Shown here one piece after another: positions 45,049 through 57,001 of a stretch of 64,000 bases of DNA (within the stretch, counting starts at the first letter, position 1; every line of letters starts with the position of its first letter). The stretch spans positions 1,488,001 to 1,552,000 of the forward strand of contig WOAB01000583.1 of NCBI GenBank assembly GCA_027886185.1. The letters are read 5' to 3'. This DNA comes from Rheum nobile. Its lineage: Eukaryota > Streptophyta > Magnoliopsida > Caryophyllales > Polygonaceae. Both the position numbers and the translations under genes were made by a program. The notes below the pieces were generated by a model. That model did not search any database. It had not been told where the DNA came from and saw only the letters and a program-made list of their open reading frames with translations.

Positions 45049-47142
45049 TCTTCCACCATCATTTTACTGTTCAAGACCTGATCAACACCCAAAGGGAAAG
45101 TTAAAGCAGGCACCCCAACAAAAGCAGTCTCAAGAGTCGAGTTCCAGCCACAATGCGTCAAGAAACCTCCTAATGAAGGATGACATAAGACCCTCATCTG
45201 ATCACACCACGAAACCACCATTCCGAGCTTGGCACTGAAATGGGAAATCTGGCTTTTGGCAACCCACAAGAAAGGAACGCCACTAGCCTCTAACCCGGCT
45301 GCTAGCTCGTCCATCTGAGAGCTTGAGGTAGACATGAAGCTTCCTAGTGATACATAGAGAACTGACCTCTCTTGTTGAGAATTTAGCCAAGAAATGTAGT
45401 TTGGTTCACTATGGCCTAGATATGGTTTCCGTGTTATTTTGTAGTAGGGAATTGCAGGGCCTATGCAGTATATAGGACATGAAAGATCAGCCTTCAGGGC
45501 ATGAATTGCTGGTGCTTCGAGCTTGTCAAGGGATCAAAAAATGACGCATTGAGCTTTAGCTGCAGAAGAGACTGCTTTCACAAGTACATCAGTCAATCGT
45601 CTATTGTTCGGTTGGAGAGAACGGGGGAGGTCCATCATGCGGATTGAAGGTATCCCGGGCATCTCTATTCGCTCTTCTGCACTTCTTGTCAAAGGGTAAT
45701 ATTGTTCAAGCATTATAGTTTTGGGAAATCTTATCAATGGAACTCTAAAAACCAAGGACTTCTGAAGAAATGAAACATCTAAGCTTACTAGCAAAAAGCT
45801 TCTGAACAAGATCATAGTGGTGTACTAGCAAGAATCTTGAGACAGATGCTAGCCAAAATGAAGCAACTTGGGTATTTCTTCTCCTCCCAACATCAACTGC
45901 CCATCCAAGGAAACTATCAGCAATGATCACATCCATTGGCGCCCCGACCATATCGAGAACTTTCTCAATTGGCCCTCCATTTCAGTCTGAACAACTTCAA
46001 GGAACCCTACATTTTCAGAACCTCTAATTGCCTCAGAAGGAGGGAGAACATTAGGAATTGTGGTGAATCCAATTCTAGTACTGAAATCATTCTTTGTGGT
46101 AATGGTATCTGTAGGATCGCACGTGTTAGAAATCAAAGGGAACTGAGATCGAGTTCAGTTCCTTAGTAGCGGAATGTGTAATAAAACAGATTCAAGACCA
46201 GTTCCTTAGAGTGAGAACCTTTGACAACCAACTAGTTGTCCAGGATAAAACCCACTACCTCTCTTACGAAAGGATTTCAAAGTCTACTTCTTTTATTAAT
46301 GCTTCGATTACAATCAACTAGAATAGAACACACAGATTAAAGACTTAAGACACACTTAAGACTCTCTACCTAGTTCGACCTAATCAAGCACACAACAAGC
46401 AAGTGACTTATATAGTTCTTCTCACAAGAATAAGCTATGTTTTCTTCACCTTTAGTAATGAGTGAATGCGTTTATTTGTGAGAGAGTTCGATTATTCTAT
46501 TTATGCAACTCAACCATGTAGAATCAAGATCTACAGTTGGTTGATATGCACAAATAAAATAACCAAAAAGAAATTGGAAAAGATAACATTTGTTACCAAA
46601 TATTATCTATAACGATTTTACACATTTTGTTTCCATAAAAGATATACAAGGAATCTCCTAAAAATATGGAAACGGGAATATCTTTATCTTCTCTCTCCAA
46701 AATAAAGATCTACCCTAAAGTATCAGCCTCCACTCTAAATATCGCTTCCCAGCTAGCGCGGCTCCATCGTTTCTCAGTTCCTGTGCCAGTTCCCAATTCT
46801 GGCGCCTTGGTCTCTGTTCTTCATTCCTGACACCTGAGTTCCCTGTTCAGCTAGACATATGGAAAAATTAGTAGCAAAGTGTTTGTCATCGTCAAAACTA
46901 GGAAACTGAAGGAGCGAACTTTCAAGGGAACTAGAGTTCCAGTTCCTAAAAATTCACATCCTAACAGTATCCTCATCATCCGAGTTAAGGTATCCAAGCC
47001 ACTCTTCAGTGACTATGACTAGGATGTGAATGTCTGGTCTCTTGGAAGCCATGAACTTGCAGAAGTTCATCATGGGATTGATATGGCCTCGACCCAGGTA
47101 TGTCACGGCCACCACCTGGTGGGCTGTGGCTTGATCAGCCAT
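45049..47142 (-). pseudogene. UGT87-like glycosyltransferase, copy 2, multiply disrupted
   Basis: The start at 47142 (MADQATAHQVVAVTYLGRGH) and exon 1 parallel copy 1. Defects seen: a solo LTR at 46110-46966 after DDEDT; a frameshift near 45975 (after QTEMEG); a changed splice acceptor (GACAAG where copy 1 has GACAGG) at the exon 2 border near 45686; a TGA replacing the Arg codon of FRSLDEL near 45535; and loss of everything after the PSPG box, where MMVEE runs into Harbinger ORF1 at 45048. The PSPG box itself (WCDQMRVL...HCGWNS...GVDQ) is intact. Clearly non-functional. Confidence 0.9.
46110..46966 (-). mobile_element. Solo Copia LTR in UGT copy 2, same family as the element at 47849
   Basis: Perfect 5-bp duplication GTATC (46105-46109, 46967-46971). 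The plus strand starts TGTAGGATCGCACG and ends CATCCTAACA. It shares TGTAGGATC, GGGAACTGAG, TTCAGTTCC and CCAACTAGTTGTCCAGGATA-type blocks with the LTRs of the full element 900 bp away. 857 bases, no internal genes. Confidence 0.85.
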
Positions 47143-47848
47143 GGTTTTTGAGTCTATCTTTGTGATCAACTGATCTCTTTGAAGGTGAAGGATGTTGAAT
47201 TTGATGAGATTTGTGGAGAGCTACTTTTGCTGCTTATGTTGGGAAGAGTAAAGATTAAAAAAGCAGCAGAAAGCCAACAAGTGCCCGAGAATTCCACTCC
47301 ATATGCCTTCTACTAAGCATGTTATCATTTGAGTAATTGTATGGGGAATCTCACTATAAAATATTGCTGAGCAATTTTATCCTCTACTAAGCAAGTTATC
47401 ATTTATTAAGCCTTTAGAAATGGCAAAAAAAACCTTAGAAAATGTTATCTTCTTGTATCTATCTATCAAACTCAATTTTCTGCAAAAAAAAAAAAAAATC
47501 ATTTGATTTTGTTCTTTCTTATGATCTTTTGGCAGTTCTTTGATTTGATTTTTTTTACAATGTTTTTTTAACATGGGCATGTCAGACAATTGGTAGTTGA
47601 CCTGTTGCTAACATTTGTGATTTGTGGGAACATAGTTGCTAGCTTTAGTGTTGGAGAGTAGTTTATGGTAAAGTTCTGTGCTTTACATCCGATGATCCAG
47701 TGTTCCTTCCTCTCTTTAGAACTCTTTCACTAGTAATAGCCTGTGTCATAACAATCAAAATCCAAATTGGTATTAGAAATTTGTCTAATTTTGTATTCAG
47801 GCAATCTTGTTCAACTTGCAAGAGAGTGGCTTGTGGGTTCAACAAAAA
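47143..47848. other. Duplicated UGT upstream region
   Basis: Matches the upstream flank of copy 1 (25415-25740) closely, for example AGGATGTTGAATTTGATGAG and AAAAAGCAGCAGAAA, so promoter and gene were duplicated together. No separate gene supported. Confidence 0.65.
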
Positions 47849-48770
47849 TGTAGGATCTGTGCGTTAGTTTCAAGGGAACTGAGACACAAATGTGTTCAGT
47901 TCCTATGGGCAGCGGAATAACGAGTAAACAAGTTATCAAGAACAATTACTTAAGGTGAAAACCTTAAGTAATTGTCTACTTAAGGTTATCAAAGGTGAAA
48001 ACCTTTGATAACCAACTAGTTATCTAGGATAAAAAGGTGAAAACCTTTGATAACCAACTAGTTATCTAGGATAAAAACCACCCCTCTTTCGAGGATTTCA
48101 AACGGTCTACTTGTATATTAATATGCGATTACAACTTCCGAACTATCTCGTTTCAGTCTATCTCACTAAGACTAAACCTAGTTCCCTAGAAATCACAGAT
48201 TAACACACAATAGACTTACTTCGACACTTTCAACTCGAACACTTCGTCTTCTTCTTTGTCTCACAGATGCACTCTCAAGCTCGTAAAAAATGCATAAATG
48301 AAACCCTAGTATCATCGAGTTTTTATACAATAAAATTGTCAAGGAAAGATCTCGGACGAGATATTCTTTGAACGATTTTATTCCATAAATCCAAGATGAC
48401 ATATTTTATATCTTACCAATAATAAGATACAAAATATCCTCTAAACCGAATCCTAATTTACACAATCATATAAAGATACTCTATGTGTAAACACGCCTAA
48501 GAACTTCGTTTGGAGGCGTCCATATTTGGCAAGTAAATCTTCTCAGAGATTCTGTGAGATTTCCTCAGATACGCTGATGCGATGTGGTTCCCATCCAGTT
48601 CCCTTGATCTTGATTTTCGCTCACTTTGGACTTGGTTCCCTTATCTTTTCAGCTGTAGATTAAACACTAGAATAGCCAGTTAAGTTCAAGTGTTTGTCAT
48701 CGTTAAAACAAGAGAAACAGAGGAAGAGAACTCCATGGGAACTGACATTCCAAAGAGTTCCATTCCAACA
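47849..48770 (-). repeat. 3' LTR of the Copia element
   Basis: 922 bases, longer than its partner because hairpin-forming modules (AGGTGAAAACCT type) at about 47941-48070 are multiplied. Confidence 0.9.
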
Positions 48771-48784
48771 ATTTCCCCCTTTTT
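48771..48784 (-). other. Polypurine tract
   Basis: Minus strand AAAAAGGGGGAAAT directly precedes the 3' LTR. Confidence 0.8.
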
Positions 48785-49220
48785 GATGATGACAAACTAA
48801 TACCAGTATTAAGCACAAAACCAATAGGCAAGTTAATTGACATATTAAGGAAGCAGAGATACTGGGATAAATGCTTCATAGTTCCCCCTTAATTTTTGAA
48901 CACAGTACTTAGTTCCCCATTAGAAATACACCAGTCCTATTGGTTCTAAGATTCCAGAGTCTATTCCCCCTTTTGACATCATCGAAAAGATAGATTAGTT
49001 TCAAATGGTAACCCAGAGAGGACCAAGTTCAAAGCAAATGGCAAGTTGCAACTGAGCAAACACATATTCATTAATTATAACAAAAGATGCACAAAGCAGC
49101 TAGCAAACACACGAAGAGCAAACAAACAAGATCACGAAGAGATAAAAAAACCAAAAAAGCAGGGCAGCTAGTGAGCAGGGGAGTTCCTAGGGAGACTAAG
49201 CCAGAGACAACATAGGGAAT

Positions 49221-49454
49221 TCAGGAGGAACTGGGAGGCAACTTGGCAATCAATACAGCCGCAAGAGAGTTGAAGGCAACAGTCAGTTTCTTCACAGCAC
49301 CAGTGAGTTCCTTGAGCTCAGCAGAGATGGAAGCAATGACAATCTGGAGGTCGGAGGTCTCATGCGCAGATGGGTCAGTGGCAGCACGAGTCCTCTTAGG
49401 CTTAACCTCCTTTTCCTCATTAACCCTGAGACGATTGATGTAAGCCATATCCAT
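49221..49454 (-). CDS. Small accessory ORF in the Copia 3' region
   Basis: 77 residues from an ATG at 49454: MDMAYINRLRVNEEKEVKPK, then KRTRAATDPS and a heptad-like helix ELKELTGAVKKLTVAFNSLA. It lies between RNase H and the polypurine tract, where Sireviruses often have an extra (env-like) ORF. No transmembrane segment is obvious. A comparable short frame occurs in the other Copia element at 62078-62236. Function unknown. Confidence 0.4.
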   Translation of the reverse strand: MDMAYINRLRVNEEKEVKPKRTRAATDPSAHETSDLQIVIASISAELKELTGAVKKLTVAFNSLAAVLIAKLPPSSS

Positions 49455-50236
49455 TTAGTGCTGATACATCGTCTTTAGAGGGGGACTCCGGGTACACACC
49501 AAGTGTTGTCAGCAGGGCTTTGATGATTGAGGGGTAAGGCAGAGAGTGCGAGTGATGAGAGTGGCAAGCTTGCATATGAAGGATAATGATCCAGCAGCTC
49601 AGTTCCTTTTTTTTTTAAAGGTAACGGATCAGAATCACATCACATCCCCAACGTTCACAATCAGACAGAATTTGCAGGGTTTCATCATGATTATCTCTGA
49701 ACACAGTAAAGGAAGGAGACACAATATCCGAGACGGCGACAGAGAAAGCACACAAGCAGCGACCTTTTCAGTTCCCCTTAGTTCCTTAGAAGTACCTGGC
49801 TAGGGAAGGCTTTGGATGTATATATGTAGTGGGTATTTAAATCATGAAAAGTACACATCCAAAAGCATATAAATAGCAGGAAGACAATTTTGACGCTAAA
49901 CTAGTAAGTTCCCAGTTGTGGACTAATCAGAAGAAGGTTCACAGGGAACTACTAAGGAAGCCAGGTTAGGGACAACTTATAATCAATCATCCTTTCAGCT
50001 TATAATGTGGGTTCAGAGATCAGATTGATTATATATTGTTGAAAGAAATGCAATCAAGATATTCACACAACGCATGAAGGCGAGAAGAATGTCCAACTAA
50101 TATCATAACAATAAACACATGAAGGCAGAGATGGACAAGAAAAGCAGTAAACACAGTTCCCAACTAGTTACCAAAGAAAATAATAAGTCACATAACTAGT
50201 CAATACTTGGGAAATAGGCAAGGGAACTCAGAACCG

Positions 50237-53200
50237 CTAAGATATGGAAATCATTCCAAGAAGGAGTCTAAAGTACTCATAAGGTTCTCGATTAAGGGCT
50301 TTTGTGAATATATCAGCAATTTGTTCCTCAGTACGACAATGTTCCATAATAATGATCCCTTTTTCCACGTTATCTCTCAAAAAGTGGTGCCTTATGTCAA
50401 TATGCTTAGACTTGGAATGAAATACATGATTCTTAGAGATGCTAATGGCACTAGTATTATCACAAAGAATTTTGAGAGGGCAATAAGATTTACCAAAGTC
50501 CGCGAGTTGTTGTTTGAGCCAGAGGAGTTGAGCACAGCAAGCAGCAGCATCAATGTATTCGGACTCAGTGGTGGAGAGAGATATGTAGGTTTGCTTCTTG
50601 GAGCCCCATGAGACCAGGCAGGGACCAAGGAACTGAGCCATACCAGATGTGCTTTTTCTATTCTGGAGGAATCCAGCATAGTTAGCATCCGTGTAGGAGA
50701 GGAGCTCGAAGTCACAATGTTTGGGGTACCAAAGACAGAGATTGTCAGTTCTCTTCAGATAATAGAGAATTCTTTTCACAACGGCCATGTGCTTGGAGCG
50801 AGGGTCAGCTTGAAAGTGAGCACAAAGACACACATAGTACATAATATCTGGTCTACTAGCGGTTAGGTAGAGAAGGGAACCAATCATTTGCCTGTATAAT
50901 GATTGATCAGCCTTGGGATCAGACTCTTCCAGCGTCAGCTTGGTTGCTGGGGAAATGGGAGTGGCAAAGTGTTTGCAAGTGTCCATCTTGAATTTTCGAA
51001 GTAGTTCCTTCACATACTTTTGTTGATGGATTTGAGTTCCTTCAGAGAGCTGATTCAGTTGAAGACCTAGGAAGAAGGTCAGTTCCCCAATCATGCTCAT
51101 CTCGAATTCACTGCTCATTAGGTTCTTGAACTTTTCTACAAGAGAGAGGTTAGTGGAACCAAAGATAATATCATCGACATAGACTTGAACAACCAGGATA
51201 TCATCTTTAACTTCCAATAAAAAGAGAGTTTTATCAATCAAACCTCTTCTGTATCCATTGGATAACATGAATTGAGCAAGACGATCATACCATGCACGGG
51301 GAGCCTGATTTATCCCATAGAGAGCTTTGTCTAAGACGTAGTCAGGATGATCTCTATCCTCAAATCCAGGGGGTTGCTTGACATACACTTCCTCTTGAAG
51401 AATTCCATTTAGGAAGGCAGTTTGGACATCCATTTGGAAGAGCTGGAATCCTTTGTGAGCAGCAAAGGCAATCATTAGGCGAATAGCCTCCATTCTTGCA
51501 ACATGAGCAAACGTCTCATCGTAGTCAATTCCCTCTTGTTGATTATACCCTTGAGCTACCAGACGAGCTTTGTTCCTTGTGACGACACCTGAGTCATCAA
51601 GCTTGTTGCGAAAGATCCACTTAGTTCCTATGATGGTTATGTTGGGAGGACAGGGAACTAAGCGCCAGACTTTGTTACGATCAAATTGATGTAATTCCTC
51701 TTGCATTGCATGAATCCAGTCTGGGTCAGTGAGTGCTTCTTTGTAGTTCTTGGGTTCTACAAGAGATAAGAAGGCATTGAAAGCACAAAAGTTATTCAGA
51801 GAGGATCTAGTGGACGGACCTGGTTTGTGATATGGAGTAATGATTAGATCCACGGGATGAGATCCTTTGTACTTGTAGTTGGGAACATGTATTGAGTCAT
51901 TGGTCACAACAGGATGTGTGACATCAGAGTTCCCTACAACATGATCATTAGAATTCCCTACAGCATGGGAACTGGGAGCAGGAGCATCGGAGAAGATGAG
52001 TTCCCTAGAGTTGGGAGCTTGAACATGCATTCCGATGACTTGGGGACTCTCAATCGATGGAGTATCATTTTGTTGATCATGATGCTGAGAGGCAGGAGAG
52101 AATTGCACTGCAGAGTCAGACGAGTTCCCAACATAGTCTCTAGACATGTTTAGAGAGAACTCAAGAGTAGATGAGTGGATGGCTTCATCGGAGTCATCAT
52201 CAGCAGTTGGATTGCTAGAGGGTTCCTGTTGCATGTTAGAAAAGGCAGATTCATTGAACACAACATGAACACTTTCCTCAATCTTTTGAGTTCGAAGGTT
52301 GAACACTTTGTAGGCCTTGTTGTTGCTGGCGTAGCCAAGGAATATCCCTTCATCACTTCTGGGATCAAATTTCCCAATGGGATCTTTACCGTTGTTGTGC
52401 ACAAAGCATTTGCACCCAAAGACCCGAAGATGGGAAATGTTAGGAACTCTGCCTTTCAGGAGCTCATAGGAAGTCTGTTTAGTCATCGAGCGAAGCATGG
52501 CACGATTCAGAATGTAGCAAGCGGTGTTGGCTGCCTCTGCCCAAAACCTGTGAGGAAGACCAACAGATAGGAGCATAGTACGAGACATGTCCTCCAAGGT
52601 CCTATTCTTCCTTTCAACAACTCCATTCTGTTGAGGAGTGCGAGGAGCTGAGAAATTATGAGAGATTCCCTTGTCCCTGCAAAAGGTTAAAAACTTGACA
52701 TTTTTGAACTCAGTTCCATGATCGGAACGTATGGCACGAAGATTGTGCCCAAGGGAGTTCTCAAGAGTAGGAACTATAACTGAGAACCTGTCAAATACTT
52801 CATCTTTTGATTTTATGAAAATGGTCTAGGTGAAGCGAGAGAAATCATCAACAAGTACAAGAATATACTTGTTCCCTCCAAAGCTTTGAGTACGCATGGG
52901 ACCACATAAATCCATATGAACAAGTTCAAGAGGATGAGATGAACTGATTTCAGATTTTGACTTAAAGGAACTACGTACCCGTTTCCCCCTTACACAGTCT
53001 GAGCAAATGTTGTCTTTTTCAATTTGAACAGAGGGAAGTCCTCTCACTAGTTCCTTCTTGTGTAGCTTATGAATAAGCTGAGGGTTAGCATGGCCAAGTC
53101 TTTGATGCCATATTGTCGTTCTATCAGCTATAGAAGACAAGGAAATATTTTCCTCAGGAATGAAGCTTGTGTCTACGATATAGACATTGTTGTAGCGTTT

Positions 53201-53530
53201 CCCTTTCAAAAGATTTTTGTGTGTCTCTGGATTCAGCACGAAGCATTCTTTGGGAGTGAATAAGACATGGTTCTCCCCTTGATCGCAAAGCTGTGACACA
53301 CTCATTAGATCAAAACCCAAATTGTCAACAAGATGAACATCACTTACCTGTACTTTGTCAGTTAGGTCCACGCATCCAACGCCACAAATGGCTCCTTTTC
53401 TCTTGTCACCGAAGGAAATCTTTCCTCCGTTGTATTTCTGAAGTGAGTGCAGTTTCTTCCTGTTTCCAGTCATATGGCATGAAGCTGTCTATGTACCATT
53501 TCTCTTCTTTACTCACTTCAGCCTGCACAA
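50237..53530 (-). pseudogene. Copia pol: protease remnant, integrase, reverse transcriptase, RNase H
   Basis: The order is protease region (WYIDS followed by a small deletion), GAG-pre-integrase (IWHQRLGHANPQLIHKLHKK), the integrase core (HMDLCGPM; DDFSRFT), a TAG at 52826-52828, continued integrase (GVVERKNRTLEDMS), RT (YDETFAHVARMEAIRLMIAF, FQMDVQTAFLNG, catalytic YVDDIIFGST) and RNase H (DANYAGFLQNRKSTSG; KHIDIRHHFLRDNV). It ends at 50237. Only the protease deletion and one amber codon break it; the RT core is intact. Confidence 0.88.
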
Positions 53531-53537
53531 TTAAATA

Positions 53538-55622
53538 TCATTTCTTACGAACCCAGGTCGGCTGACCGTTCCCGGGTTTGTTAGGAGGAGAGTTCCTAGG
53601 TGGATTAACATGATCAGTTCCCTGAGAAGGAGAAGAATAATAATAGGGATCATTCAAGTCAGAAATTTCAGTTCTTTTCCTATTATCTTTCCTCATATAG
53701 TTCCTCTTCTTAGAGGCTTTTTCCTCGTCCCTTTCCTTCTTGTTGCATTCGTCAATGTTGTGACCTTGGTTCCCACAGTACCAACAAACCCGATTGTTGG
53801 GAATCCAGAGGTATTTACCCTTTTGACAAAAGGGAACTGAGTTGACTTTCTTTCTTTCCCTTAGATCAACCTTCTTCCTGGGAGCATTACGCCCAATACC
53901 CTTATACATCTCATGTATTTTGGAATCGTTAGGAGCACAAGGAAGGTTATTCTTAGAGTCACTTTCAAGAACCTTGATTCTTTCTTACAGATATTCATTT
54001 TTGCAGTTAGAGGTTTGAAGAGCTAAATCAAGTCTTTCATTTCTAGCATGGAGGTCACTAGACACTTTATCAAGGTCACTATGAGCATGACAAGGGGGAT
54101 CTGAAGAGTCATTAGGATGGTAGCCTAATCCAGCCCTAGGTCTCACAAATACAGTTTGATTAACAGTCTTTTCATGAATGCAAGCAGAGAGAGAGTCAAG
54201 TTTATCAACGATAGACAATAGCAATTCATGATTAGGAGAGGAACTATCAAGGGAATTGTCACCAAGATTCAGTTTATCATGCAAATCACAAGTAGGACAG
54301 ATAACATGCGAAGTGTTACTTGACTTAGAAGCATCATCAAATTTCTTACACCAAACAACATTCTCATCAGTTAAGCAAGAAATTTCTTCTTCATTTTCAG
54401 TTATCTTTTCTTGCAAAGAGTTGTTTTCATCGCTAAGTTTGATAATCAGTTTAATCAAGTGCTTTTTATCATACTTAGAGAGAGTTTCAGTGAGTTCAGC
54501 CGAAGATACCTCAGGTTTAGTAAGGTCTGAGTCAGCACTTGGGTCTGCATTTGCCATGAGACAGACGTCAAGGGAACTGGTATCGAGTTCCCTTATAGAT
54601 GACGTTTCAGCAATCAGACACTGTCCAACGGATAAGTCGTCTGGTTCCCCTTCAGATTCTTCATCATTGTCACCCCATGTGGATGTAGCAACCAACGCCT
54701 TTTTCTGTTGTGGTTCAGCATCCACTTTCTTGTTTGGGAAATTCTTAGCAAGATGCCCAACCTGGTTGCATTGGTAGCATCTGAATTCCTTGTGTTCCCT
54801 CTTGAAGTCTTTCCTAGGAAACTTGCCTTTCTGAAAGTTCCTTACAGTGCGAGTCAGAAGAGCAGTGATCTCATCATCATTTTCTTCATCAGAGTTTTCA
54901 TCAGTCTTCAGCCTTTCCATGACTTTGGTCAGCATCAAGGCAATGCTCTGATTAGTTTTCACTTGCTCATTTCCCTTAGCCTTGTCTTCTTGTCGCTGGA
55001 GTTGACCAATGAGTTCCTGAACATGGAGAACTCTGATGGAAGGAGTTTGTAGGATAATGCTTTGTGTCATTTCGAACTTGGAGTTGAGTCCGTTGATAAT
55101 CACCATGGATTTGGACCACTCTTCAGGTTCTACACCACAAGCTGTAAGTTCATTGCATAGGATTTTAAAACGAGAGTGATAAGATGAGACATTTTCAGTT
55201 TCAAGCATTTTGAATCTGTGGTATTCTCCTTGTAGATCAAATTTCCTGCTATTCTGAAGGTCTTCACTTCCCAGGTTGAATTCCCTCAGAGCTTTCAACA
55301 TCTCCTTAGCATTGTTGATGCCAATGACTTTGTCTTGATCAGTTTTTGTCAATGCATTCAGGATGTATTGACGAGCCTTGGCATTCTTTTCTTCTTGATT
55401 GAAGTGCTCTTGAGTCCATTCAGAGATAGGTAGAAGCTTGGTGGGATCCTTTGAATCAGTTGGCTTAGGATAGTTCCCATTCTCCAAGACATACCAGCAT
55501 TGCATGTCGTTGGTTTGCATGAAGCCAATAAGTTGTTGCGTCCACCAGTTGATTTGTCCATTCTTAAGGATGTAAGGCTTGTTGATGGAGACACCGAGTT
55601 CAGGTTCGTTGTTGCGAGACAT
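53538..55622 (-). pseudogene. Copia gag with two zinc knuckles, one damaged
   Basis: Starts MSRNNEPELGVSINKPYILK and contains the UBN2-type gag core (WYVLENGNYP; NALTKTDQDKVIGINNAKEM). The first knuckle, CYQCNQVGHLAKNF, has Phe where the last Cys is expected. After a TAA at 53985-53987 the same frame continues to a second, intact knuckle (CWYCGNQGHNIDEC) and stops at 53538. The ATG at 55622 is preferred over the one at 55646 because the gag core aligns from there. Pol follows in another frame. Confidence 0.85.
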
Positions 55623-55662
55623 CTTGACAACCTGCTTAGTAAACACACAATCTAGAGCGCTA

Positions 55663-55674
55663 GCTCTAATACCA
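55663..55674 (-). other. Primer binding site
   Basis: Minus strand TGGTATTAGAGC two bases inside the 5' LTR, a near match to the initiator tRNA-Met primer site used by plant Copia elements. Confidence 0.75.
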
Positions 55675-55676
55675 AT

Positions 55677-56516
55677 TGTAGGATCTGTGCGTTAGTTTCA
55701 AGGGAACTGAGACACAAATGTGTTCAGTTCCTATGGGCAGCGGAATAACGAGTAAACAAGTTATCAAGAACAATTACTTAAGGTGGAAACCTTTGATAAC
55801 CAACTAGTTATCTAGGATAAAAACCACCCCTCTTTCGAGGATTTCAAACGGTCTACTTGTATATTAATATGCGATTACAACTTCCGAACTATCTCGTTTC
55901 AGTCTATCTCACTAAGACTAAACCTAGTTCCCTAGAAATCACAGATTAACAAACAATAGACTTACTTCGACACTTTCAACTCGAACACTCCGTCTTCTTC
56001 TTTGTCTCACAGATGCACTCTCAAGCTCGTGAAAAATGCATAAATGAAACCCTAGTATCATCGAGTATTTATACAATAAAATTGTCAAGGAAAGATCTCG
56101 GACGAGATATTCTTTGAACGATTTTATTCCATAAATCCAAGATGACATATTTTATATCTTACCAATAATAAGATACAAAATATTCTCTAAACCGAATCCT
56201 AATTTATACAATCATATAAAAATACTCTATGTGTAAACACGCCTAAGAACTTCGTTTGGAGGCGTCCAGATTTGGCAAGTAAATCTTCTCAGAGATTCTG
56301 TGAGATTTCCTCAGATACGCTGATGCGATGCAGTTTCCATCCAGTTCCCTTGATCTTGATTTTCGCTCACTTTGGACTTGGTTCCCTTATCTTTTCAGCT
56401 GTAGATTAAACACTAGAATAGCCAGTTAAGTTCAAGTGTTTGTCATCGTCAAAACAAAAGAAACAGAGGAAGGGAACTCCATGGGAACTGACGTTCCAAA
56501 GAGTTCCATTCCAACA
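55677..56516 (-). repeat. 5' LTR of the Copia element
   Basis: 840 bases, minus-strand TGTTGGAATGG to GATCCTACA. Nearly identical to 47849-48770 outside the multiplied hairpin block. Confidence 0.92.
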
Positions 56517-56930
56517 AAAAATGCTCGACCAAAATATGTGATGAATATGAATATTGTATAGGGTTTAGACTATTCTTACTTGAAGTTTTGATGTAGGAGG
56601 ATGAAGAGGAAATGCTGGTTTATATGAACTACTATTATTTATTTATTTTACTATAAGCATCAGTACATTTCATAATAACATCAAGGTTATCTTGCTGTCT
56701 TTTAATGTGGCTACTACTACTAGTTCATCAATCTGGGCATTTGAAGCTGAAAAGGAGCCCCTTTGTGAAATTGTAAAGGAACGATCTTTCTTCTTGTGTA
56801 TCAGTCCATTTCAACAAGTCTGGTCAGCAGCATAGGTTTAGAGACAACTGTTCTCAAGGAGCGAGTTCTTTGTTTGTTCTGTTATGAAAAAATGAGATTA
56901 TCACAACTAACTAATAGAGATTAAAAAATA

Positions 56931-57001
56931 TGCACCAGTCGGGAATCGAACCCGGGTCTATACCGTGGCAGGGTGCTATTCTACCACTAGACCACTGGTG
57001 C
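56931..57001 (-). tRNA. tRNA-Gly (GCC)
   Basis: 71-base cloverleaf on the minus strand: acceptor GCACCAG/CTGGTGC with discriminator A, A box TGGTCTAGTGG, anticodon loop CTGCCAC (anticodon GCC), B box GGTTCGATTCC. A T6 run follows the 3' end, a Pol III terminator. Compared with typical plant tRNA-Gly(GCC), one mismatch is apparent in the anticodon stem (C-A) and one in the T stem (C-A), so it may be weakened. Absent from the matching flank of UGT copy 1. Confidence 0.85.

Larger units (their letters stand above)
47849..56516 (-). mobile_element. Complete Sirevirus-like Ty1/Copia element, minus strand
   Basis: Flanked by AAAAA at 47844-47848 and 56517-56521. LTRs are at 47849-48770 and 55677-56516, the primer site at 55663-55674 (minus TGGTATTAGAGC) and the polypurine tract at 48771-48784. 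Internal order on the minus strand is gag with two zinc knuckles, then protease/integrase/RT/RNase H, then a small extra ORF. The long gag tail, extra 3' ORF and LTR style fit the Sirevirus (SIRE/Maximus) lineage. The LTRs are very similar apart from an 82-bp length difference, so the insertion is relatively young. Coding is broken by a few stops and a small deletion. Confidence 0.92.

Noticed and set aside
47821..56560. Possible host exon split by the Copia element (CAGGCAATCTTGTTC... joined across the AAAAA duplication)
   Set aside because: The joined frame is short and I could not recognise a protein family or supporting splice signals.
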